Positions 58,074 to 64,000 of a DNA stretch of 64,000 nucleotides are shown here, piece by piece. The position numbers were made by a program, and so were the translations under genes. Positions within the stretch are counted from its first letter, which is position 1. Each line of letters opens with the position of its first letter. This DNA is from FEN-1219 sp039933105 (GTDB lineage: Bacteria > Pseudomonadota > Gammaproteobacteria > Steroidobacterales > Rariloculaceae): the NCBI GenBank assembly GCA_039933105.1, contig JBDTOT010000002.1, positions 62,001 through 126,000 on the forward strand, read 5' to 3'. The notes below the pieces were generated by a model. The model made no database searches, was not told the origin of the DNA, and saw nothing but the letters and a program-made list of their open reading frames with translations.

Positions 58074-58767
58074 GCGCGAATTCCTGTTACGAGCCTCGAA
58101 GCTTACGAAAAAGGTTAGCAGCCCCGAGGGCGAGCTGACCATTCTAGACGACGTAACGCTCGGCGTGCCGCGCGGCGATACAGCGGCGATCGTGGGCCCT
58201 TCCGGCGCTGGCAAATCGACGCTGCTCGCCTTGCTGGCCGGCCTCGACGAGCCGACGTCGGGCGAAGTGTGGCTGGGCGGCGCGGAGCTCACGGCGCTCG
58301 ACGAAGACGGCCGGGCGGGCTTGCGCAATCGCGAGGTCGGGTTCGTTTTTCAATCGTTTCACCTGTTACCGTCGTTGACTGCGATCGAGAATGTGCAGTT
58401 GCCGCTCGAGCTCTCGGGCACGCCCAACGCGGCCACGCGCGCTCGCCAGGCGCTGGCCGACGTGGGCCTCGAGCAGCGGCTGAAGCATTACCCGAAGCAA
58501 CTGTCGGGTGGGGAGAAACAACGCGTCGCCATTGCACGCGCTTTCGTGACGGGGCCGTCGCTGCTGTTCGCCGACGAGCCCACGGGCAATCTCGACAATA
58601 AGACCGGCGCGCGAATTCTCGACCTTTTGTTCGCGCTGAACACGGCGACCGGCACGACGCTCGTGCTCGTGACTCACGATCTCGAAGCCGCGGCGCGTTG
58701 CCAGCACGTCATCGAGCTCGGGGGCGGGCGCATCGTCGCGACGCGCTCCAATGGCACAGGCCCCTAG
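58066..58767 (+). CDS. ybbA: YbbA/LolD-type ABC transporter ATP-binding protein
   Basis: 233 residues. Walker A G44-PSGAGKS-T52, Q-loop 'VGFVFQSFHLLPSLTAIENV', signature 'LSGGEKQRVAIARAFV', Walker B 'LLFADEPTGNLD', H-loop 'LVTHDLE': a MacB/LolD-class ATPase. The divergent tesA neighbour matches the ybbA-tesA arrangement of many proteobacteria. Normally a large permease gene (ybbP) follows; here the next gene is a YcgN-type protein, so the ATPase lacks an adjacent membrane partner. The 'LTKKVSSPEGELTILDDVTL' start is typical. Confidence 0.93.
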   Translation: MSTREFLLRASKLTKKVSSPEGELTILDDVTLGVPRGDTAAIVGPSGAGKSTLLALLAGLDEPTSGEVWLGGAELTALDEDGRAGLRNREVGFVFQSFHLLPSLTAIENVQLPLELSGTPNAATRARQALADVGLEQRLKHYPKQLSGGEKQRVAIARAFVTGPSLLFADEPTGNLDNKTGARILDLLFALNTATGTTLVLVTHDLEAAARCQHVIELGGGRIVATRSNGTGP

Positions 58768-59245
58768 GCCACGCGACGCAGCCATGCCCGCCTTTTGGGA
58801 GTCGAAACAGCTCGCGGAAATGACGCCCGCCGAATGGGAATCGTTGTGCGACGGCTGCGGACGCTGTTGCCTGAAAAAGCTCGAGGACGAGACGACGGGC
58901 AAGGTCGTTTACACCGACGTCGCATGCCGTCTGCTCAACCGTGACCGCTGCCGTTGCACGCGCTATGCGCGACGCCACGACCTGGTGCCGGACTGCGTGG
59001 CCCTCGACGCCAGCAGCGCCGAAACGATGCGTTGGTTGCCGACGACGTGCGCGTATCGGCGGCTTGCCGAAGGCAAACCGCTCGAGACGTGGCACCCGCT
59101 CGTGTCGGGTGACCCCGAGACCGTCCATAGCGCCGGCATCTCGGTGCGCGGCCGCACGCTGCCCGAGCGTGCTGTTCGCGACGACGAGCTCGAAGCGCGC
59201 GTGATTCGCTGGATCAAGACGGCCCCCCTTCGCAAACGTCGCTAG
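58751..59245 (+). CDS. YcgN-family cysteine-cluster protein
   Basis: 164 residues from the ATG at 58751, overlapping the ABC gene by 17 bases; the internal ATG at 58784 ('MPAFWESKQLAEMTPAEWE') fits the family start better, giving 153. The UPF0153/YcgN pattern is clear: 'WESLCDGCGRCCLKKLED', 'YTDVACRLLNRDRCRCTRYA', 'DCVALDASSAETMRWLPTTC', 'AYRRLAEGKPLETWHPLVSG'. The eight or so conserved cysteines suggest an iron-sulfur or zinc site. Function is unknown. Confidence 0.93.
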   Translation: MAQAPRPRDAAMPAFWESKQLAEMTPAEWESLCDGCGRCCLKKLEDETTGKVVYTDVACRLLNRDRCRCTRYARRHDLVPDCVALDASSAETMRWLPTTCAYRRLAEGKPLETWHPLVSGDPETVHSAGISVRGRTLPERAVRDDELEARVIRWIKTAPLRKRR

Positions 59246-59320
59246 GGTCGCAAGCGCCACCGCCGCGCACATGTCCGAAAACGGCGAGTCTTTGCGCGTG
59301 CGGCGCTCATAATAGGCCGC

Positions 59321-60862
59321 ATGCACTCTCCTGCCATCGGTCATAGCCGGCAACCCACCGTCGAGGCGCTGATGCTCGACGGCGACGCTGCCTACCACGC
59401 GCTGACGGCTCGCGACGCCCGCTTCGACGGGCGGATTTTCGTCGGCGTCACGTCGACAGGAATCTATTGCCGGCCGATCTGCCGCGTGCGCACGCCCATG
59501 CGCAAGAACTGCCGCTTCTTCGCGACGCCAGCCCAGGCGGAAGCGGCCGAATTTCGCCCGTGCCTGAAGTGCCGACCGGAGATCGCGCCGGGGGCGGACT
59601 TGCCGTGGACGGTGATGGACGCGTCGCGGACGCTCGCGCGCCAGGCGGCCGATGAGCTCGACGCACAGGCGGCGAGCGGCGCACCGCCGAATCTCGTTGC
59701 CCTCGCGAAGCACCTGGGCGTCAGCGATCGGCATCTACGCCGCATTTTCCAGGCCGAGCACGGCGTCACGCCGTTGCAGTACCTGCAAACGCGCAGGCTG
59801 CTACTCGCGAAGCAGCTGCTGACCGACACGACGTTGCCCATCTCGCGGGTGGCGCTCGCCAGTGGCTTCCAGAGCCTGCGTCGTTTCAATGCGGCGTTCG
59901 CTGCAAGCTACCGGATGAGCCCGAGCAGGCTGCGCGGCGAATCGGCTGACGATTCCACACCGCACGCCGCGACGGCGCACGCGGCGGTTCGCATCCGGCT
60001 CGCTTATCGAGCCCCGTACGACACAGCTGCGATTCTGCGCTTCCTTGCGTTGCGCGCGATCCCGGATGTCGAGCACATCGACCTCGAGGCGCGACGTGTG
60101 CGCCGCAGCGTCCGCGCCGGCGTCCTCGCCGATGTGCCCGGCTGGATCGAGGCCGAGTTTGACGCCCACGCGCCGGTCGTGAACGTGCGTTTCGCCCCTG
60201 AGCTCGCAACAGCCAGCGGCCGCATCGTCTCCGCCGCGCGCCGCTGGCTCGACCTCGACGCCGTGCCGCACACGATCGACGCGGCGCTCGCGGCAATCCC
60301 CGGCGATCCCGGCCTGCGCCTGCCAGGCAGTGTCGATACCTTCGAGCTCGCCGTGCGAGCGGTGCTCGGCCAGCAAGTCACGGTGGCCGCGGCGCGCACA
60401 CTCGCGCGACGGCTCGTCGACCGCTTCGGCGCAGCGCTCACCACACCGTGGCCGAGCGAGGTCAATCGCGCGTTCCCGGCACCGGAGCTGCTAGCGATAA
60501 CTCCGAGCGAAAAGATCGCCGAGCTCGGCATCATCCGCGCGCGAGCCGGCGCGATCGTTGCGATAGCGCGAGCCTGGCCATCGATAGCGACGTTGCTCGC
60601 GGCGCATGCACGCGCCGAGCCGTTGATCGCACGACTCTGCGAACTGCCGGGCATCGGGCCATGGACGGCCCACTACGTCGCGATGCGGGCGCTCGGCTGG
60701 CCCGACGCATTTCCGCCGAACGACGTGGGCGTGCTGAAAGCGATGAAGCAATTGTTCGGCATCTCTTCGCAACGCGAGGCCGATGCTCACTCACGAGCCT
60801 GGCAACCGTGGCGCGGGTACGCCGTGCTGCGGCTATGGAACACCTTGGAGAAGAAATCATGA
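59321..60862 (+). CDS. Ada-like / AlkA fusion: methylphosphotriester-sensing regulator and 3-methyladenine DNA glycosylase II
   Basis: 513 residues. About 15-95 form the Ada metal-binding domain with four cysteines ('GIYCRPICRVRTPMRKNC', 'RPCLKCRPE'), which transfers a methyl group from phosphotriesters to itself. About 115-205 are an AraC-type HTH ('ALAKHLGVSDRHLRRIFQAE', 'ISRVALASGFQSLRRFNAAF'). About 225-510 form an AlkA glycosylase with N-terminal mixed domain and HhH-GPD core ('VRAVLGQQVTVAAARTLARR', 'LCELPGIGPWTAHYVAMRAL', 'FPPNDVGVLKA' with the catalytic Asp). A single protein thus senses methylation, activates genes and removes damaged bases. It is coupled (ATGA) to the next repair gene. 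Confidence 0.95.
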   Translation: MHSPAIGHSRQPTVEALMLDGDAAYHALTARDARFDGRIFVGVTSTGIYCRPICRVRTPMRKNCRFFATPAQAEAAEFRPCLKCRPEIAPGADLPWTVMDASRTLARQAADELDAQAASGAPPNLVALAKHLGVSDRHLRRIFQAEHGVTPLQYLQTRRLLLAKQLLTDTTLPISRVALASGFQSLRRFNAAFAASYRMSPSRLRGESADDSTPHAATAHAAVRIRLAYRAPYDTAAILRFLALRAIPDVEHIDLEARRVRRSVRAGVLADVPGWIEAEFDAHAPVVNVRFAPELATASGRIVSAARRWLDLDAVPHTIDAALAAIPGDPGLRLPGSVDTFELAVRAVLGQQVTVAAARTLARRLVDRFGAALTTPWPSEVNRAFPAPELLAITPSEKIAELGIIRARAGAIVAIARAWPSIATLLAAHARAEPLIARLCELPGIGPWTAHYVAMRALGWPDAFPPNDVGVLKAMKQLFGISSQREADAHSRAWQPWRGYAVLRLWNTLEKKS

Positions 60863-61368
60863 CGACCTCGACGATGAGCTCCATCCACAAGCACTGCACG
60901 GCCCAGACGACGATCAGCACGCCGCTCGGCCGCTTGCTGCTCGTTCGAACCGCCAAAGGGCTTGCGGGCGCATGGTTCGACGGGCAGAAACACCACCCCG
61001 GCGCGATCGCCGCGCCAGAGACATCTAACGACAAACTGCTGCAACGCGCCGCACGCGAGCTCGAGGAGTTCTTTGCCGGTAAGCGCGAACGTTTTGAAGT
61101 GCCGCTCGACCTGCAGGGAACGCCGTTCCAGCGTTCGGTGTGGCGACGGCTGCTGCGCATCGCTGCGGGAACGACGCGTAGCTATGGCGAGATCGCGAAG
61201 GAAGTGGGTGCTCCAAAAGCAGTTCGCGCCGTCGGCAGCGCCGTGGGGCGCAATCCGGTCACGGTGATCGTGCCGTGTCACCGCGTCGTCGGCAGCGACG
61301 GCTCGCTCACGGGGTATGCCGGCGGGCTCGATCGCAAGCGCAAGCTGCTCAATCTCGAAGCACCGTGA
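60859..61368 (+). CDS. ogt: O6-methylguanine-DNA methyltransferase
   Basis: 169 residues from the ATG at 60859, overlapping the AlkA fusion's stop. The catalytic PCHR motif lies in 'NPVTVIVPCHRVVGSDGSLT', preceded by 'VWRRLLRIAAGTTRSYGEIA' and the HTH 'APKAVRAVGSAVGRN', followed by 'GYAGGLDRKRKLLNLE'. It transfers O6-alkyl groups to its cysteine. Together with the preceding gene it forms a complete adaptive-response operon: sensing, base excision and direct reversal. Confidence 0.95.
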   Translation: MTTSTMSSIHKHCTAQTTISTPLGRLLLVRTAKGLAGAWFDGQKHHPGAIAAPETSNDKLLQRAARELEEFFAGKRERFEVPLDLQGTPFQRSVWRRLLRIAAGTTRSYGEIAKEVGAPKAVRAVGSAVGRNPVTVIVPCHRVVGSDGSLTGYAGGLDRKRKLLNLEAP

Positions 61369-61550
61369 GAGCGCACACCGGCGTCGCCGTCAAACGGCAG
61401 GCGATGCGTTGCTCGAATTGCGCAAGTCGCTGCGATCGCGATTCGACTGCACGTCGGAACGGCGGCGCTGCATGATCTACCTCGGCCCCGACGAAGTGCG
61501 GCGCCCGTTGTGATGCTGCCTGCGAATAGTACGGGTAACTGAGACCGCGG

Positions 61551-64000
61551 TCAGCCCGTGTTCTGCATGGCGTGCGCGATGCCGTTGATGCTCGCCGCCA
61601 GCGCCTGGAACGTGGCGTCATCTTGTCTGCCGCCGGCGCGCCAACGTTCGAGCAGCCCGACTTGCAGGAAGCTGATGGGGTCGACGTAGGGGTTGCGCAG
61701 ACGAATTGCGCGCCGCAAGGTGCGCGACGCCTCGAGCAGCTCCTTCTGGCGCGTGAGCTTCAAGATCATGTCCACGCAGTTCCGATATTCGGTGCGAATG
61801 GCCGGGAAGAATTTCTCGTGCCGTTCACCCGCGAGCTTCGAGTATTGCGACGCGATTTCGAGGTCGGCCTTTGCGAGCGCCGTCGCAATGTCCGTCAGCA
61901 GCACGCGGAAGAAGTGCCATTGCTCGAACATTTCGACGAGCACACCCTCGCCATGCAAGTCGATTGCGCGCTTCAAGCCGCTCGCCAATCCGTACCAGCT
62001 CGGTAGCAGGCAACGGCTCTGCGTCCAAGCGAAAGTCCACGGCGCCGCCCGCGTCTCGATGTCTTCGTCGCCGATGTGCTCGGCGCGCTCGGATTTGCTC
62101 GCGATGCGCTCGATCACGTCGAACGGCGTCGCGGCACGGAAATACTCCATAAAGTCGCCGGGATCCGAGAGCAGCGTCTGGTAAGCGCTGCGACTCGCGG
62201 TGGCGATTTCTTCCATGATGGCTTGCCAGCGCTGCTCGGCCGGATTCTCGGCGGCCGGACGCAGCTTCACGAGCAGCACGGCCGACAACGTCTGCTCGAG
62301 CGTGCGAATCGCGATGCCGCGCAGACCATACTTCGTGTTGATGCCCTCGCCCTGCTCCGTCATCCGCAGCCGGCCGTCGATGGCGCCAGGCGGTGCCGCG
62401 AGCACGGCCTCGTGCAGCGCGCCGCCGCTGCGGCTCACGGTGCTGCCGCGGCCGTGGAATACCGTCAGCGCTATCCCATGCCGGGCGGTGGTCGCTACGA
62501 GCGTCTGCTCCGCCTTTTGCAGGCTCCAGCGCGCCGCGGCTACACCGCCGTCGCGATGGCTGTCGGAGTAGCCAAGCATCACGATCTGATGATCGCCGCG
62601 CGAGCGTAGGTGCTCGCGATACACCTTGTCGCCGAGCAGCTTGTCCATGATCTTCGGCGCACGCTCGACGTCCTCGCCCGTCTCGAACAGCGGGGCGATG
62701 TCGAGCGGCACGGCCTGACCTTTCGGTCCCAAGTGGCCCCACTTCGCGAGCAACAGCACCGACAGCACGTCGTCGATACCGTGCGCCATGCTGACGATGT
62801 ACGGGCCCACTGAATCGCGGCCGTATTTGCGCCGGCAGTGCGCGATCGTCTGGAACACGGCGAGCGTGCGGCGCCCTTCGGACGACAGCTCACCTAGCGG
62901 CGATTCGCGCCGCTCGAGCGCTTCCTCGAGCCGGCGCGCGCGATCATCGTCGTCGAGGTCAAGCCAGCGCGGCTCCTGCAACGCCGCGCCGATCACACGC
63001 CGATGTACTTGCGCGGCCTGCCGGATGTCGACCGTGGCCATGTGAAAGCCGAAGGTGCGTGCGCGCCGCAAGAGGCGGCGAACGCTCCACAACCCCGCGT
63101 TGCGGCCTTTGTGCGCACGCAGACTGTCGGCCACGAGCTCGATGTCGGCTATGAACTCGTCCGGCGACTCGTACGGGAATGCCGCGTCGTTGTAAGTCGC
63201 GCGCAGACGCGCACCGACGAGCCGAAAGTACGCCCGGTAGGCCATCTGGCGGTGGCGAATCGGCAGCGACGCGGCCGTTTCCGGAAAGTGGCCGGCATAC
63301 AGCTTCGTGCGCCGCTCGAGCTCTTCGGAGACACGCACGCGATCGGTGCTCTGGCTCATGCGCCCCGCGAGCTCCATACACTCGCGGTAGTACAGCTCGA
63401 TCACGAGCGTACGCTGCCGGGCGAGCGTCTGGCGAATGCTTTTCGCGGTGACGTGCGGATTGCCGTCCAAGTCGCCGCCGACCCACGTACCGAACTGCGC
63501 GACGATCGGCACACGAATCCGCGTGCCGCGCTCAGCGAACGCTCCGGCGAGCGCGCTCTCGAGGTTCTCGTAGAACGGCGGCACCATGCGGTACAGCACG
63601 TCGGTCATGAAGAACATCACGTGCTCGGCTTCGTCGCGCAACCGCACGCCTTCCTCAGCGCGCTCGGCCGTCTGCCAACCGGTCGTCATCTCCTGGCGCA
63701 CTTTGCCGAGCATGGCCTCGAGCTCGTTCGGCGTGAGGTACGGATCCATCATGTCGACGAGATAGCGCGCGATGCTGTGCTCTTTGCGCAGTAGCGTGCG
63801 GCGTGTAACTTCCGTCGGGTGCGCCGTGAACACGGGTTGGATCCTGATCGTCGACAGAGCGCGCTCGAGCTCTTCCGCATCGACGCCCTGCGCCTTCAGC
63901 TTCTGACAGATATCAATGAGACCGAACGGCTGCGGCACGGTCGCGTCGCGCAGGTAGGCGCGGCGGCGTCGGATGCGATGCACCTTCTCCGCCATGTTGA
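61551..64000 (-). CDS. ppc: Phosphoenolpyruvate carboxylase (N-terminus beyond window)
   Basis: At least 815 codons are open to the right edge. The first in-frame ATG (63995) corresponds to an internal residue ('AEKVHRIRRRRAYLRD' aligns with the family's 'AEQHHRVRRRR'), and about 90-110 N-terminal residues are expected beyond the window. Catalytic blocks are intact: 'VFTAHPTEVTRRTLL' (His), 'VMLGYSDSHRDGGVAAARW', 'LTVFHGRGSTVSRSGGALHE' and the C-terminal effector-binding 'NTG' end. It carboxylates PEP to oxaloacetate, an anaplerotic step. It converges with ogt, 180 bases away. Confidence 0.96.
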   Translation of the reverse strand, partial: NMAEKVHRIRRRRAYLRDATVPQPFGLIDICQKLKAQGVDAEELERALSTIRIQPVFTAHPTEVTRRTLLRKEHSIARYLVDMMDPYLTPNELEAMLGKVRQEMTTGWQTAERAEEGVRLRDEAEHVMFFMTDVLYRMVPPFYENLESALAGAFAERGTRIRVPIVAQFGTWVGGDLDGNPHVTAKSIRQTLARQRTLVIELYYRECMELAGRMSQSTDRVRVSEELERRTKLYAGHFPETAASLPIRHRQMAYRAYFRLVGARLRATYNDAAFPYESPDEFIADIELVADSLRAHKGRNAGLWSVRRLLRRARTFGFHMATVDIRQAAQVHRRVIGAALQEPRWLDLDDDDRARRLEEALERRESPLGELSSEGRRTLAVFQTIAHCRRKYGRDSVGPYIVSMAHGIDDVLSVLLLAKWGHLGPKGQAVPLDIAPLFETGEDVERAPKIMDKLLGDKVYREHLRSRGDHQIVMLGYSDSHRDGGVAAARWSLQKAEQTLVATTARHGIALTVFHGRGSTVSRSGGALHEAVLAAPPGAIDGRLRMTEQGEGINTKYGLRGIAIRTLEQTLSAVLLVKLRPAAENPAEQRWQAIMEEIATASRSAYQTLLSDPGDFMEYFRAATPFDVIERIASKSERAEHIGDEDIETRAAPWTFAWTQSRCLLPSWYGLASGLKRAIDLHGEGVLVEMFEQWHFFRVLLTDIATALAKADLEIASQYSKLAGERHEKFFPAIRTEYRNCVDMILKLTRQKELLEASRTLRRAIRLRNPYVDPISFLQVGLLERWRAGGRQDDATFQALAASINGIAHAMQNTG

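Noticed and set aside
61400..61513. Frame reading GDALLELRKSLRSRFDC... then MIYLGPDEVRRPL between ogt and ppc
   Set aside because: Looks protein-like, but has no start codon with a ribosome-binding site and matches no family I know; could be a fragment of a lost gene.
63000..63995. ATG at 63995 as the true start of ppc
   Set aside because: It falls in a region that aligns inside the family's N-terminal domain, and the frame stays open to the window edge; the gene is partial.
1..64000. CRISPR arrays, tRNA/rRNA genes, prophage or defence islands
   Set aside because: No regularly spaced repeats, tRNA-like cloverleaf sequence, rRNA core motifs, phage structural genes or defence-gene families were recognised.

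Overview
This 64 kb window is GC-rich chromosomal DNA from a gammaproteobacterium. The gene order is the evidence: gmk-rpoZ-spoT-ridA-recG, yicC diverging from rph-rdgB, mrcA diverging from pilMNOPQ followed by aroK-aroB, and the coxB-coxA-cox11-coxC / SURF1-ctaA-ctaB block are all classic gammaproteobacterial neighbourhoods. The high GC and the soil-type accessory genes fit a Nevskiales/Steroidobacterales- or Xanthomonadales-like lineage, but that placement is inference. No tRNA, rRNA, CRISPR array or intact insertion sequence was seen.

Layout. 1-950 (minus): truncated ABC ATPase gene behind a YtrA-type GntR regulator. 950-2370: decayed DNA with a frameshifted EthD-family gene and the C-terminal remnant of an IS91-family transposase. 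2385-8925 (accessory/metabolic): exported SnoaL-like protein, IorAB-type molybdenum hydroxylase, LysR regulator diverging from an AhpD-like protein and a PNPOx-like flavoprotein, GNAT acetyltransferase, tiny basic protein. 9130-13390: DUF3562-like protein, then a two-gene carbohydrate unit (GT4 glycosyltransferase with a C-terminal helical domain, and a GH130 enzyme), followed by a decayed gene fragment. 13558-20490 (minus): membrane-anchored spermidine-synthase-like protein, trkA, uvrD, ctaB. 20462-27030: heme A synthesis and aa3 cytochrome oxidase structural and assembly genes, including an easily missed 56-residue gene. 27132-30732: bioC, bioB, comF, ubiA. 30812-39732: recG, ridA, spoT, rpoZ, gmk, yicC, a PP2C phosphatase, rph, rdgB. 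39733-40065: an AT-rich intergenic region with three DnaA-box matches, then rpmE. 40329-43493 (minus): a nucleotidyltransferase-like protein and PBP1A. 43500-50930: c-di-GMP-I (GEMM) riboswitch, pilMNOPQ, an Ig-repeat lipoprotein and a strong terminator. 50969-55778: aroK, aroB, dgt-like, pyrF, DUF445. 55775-64000: acyl-CoA ligase, TesA-type esterase diverging from a YbbA-type ATPase, YcgN-type protein, Ada-AlkA fusion, O6-alkylguanine methyltransferase, and ppc running off the right edge.

Most notable result. A well-conserved GEMM-I cyclic-di-GMP aptamer lies in the mrcA-pilM gap, oriented towards pilM, with a promoter-like sequence placed so that transcription would start at the aptamer. 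The transcription unit appears to run through pilMNOPQ and an Ig-repeat lipoprotein carrying EF-hand-like Ca2+ loops, ending at a 13-bp-stem terminator before aroK. This suggests that second-messenger sensing by RNA controls both the type IV pilus secretin/alignment complex and a putative surface adhesin.
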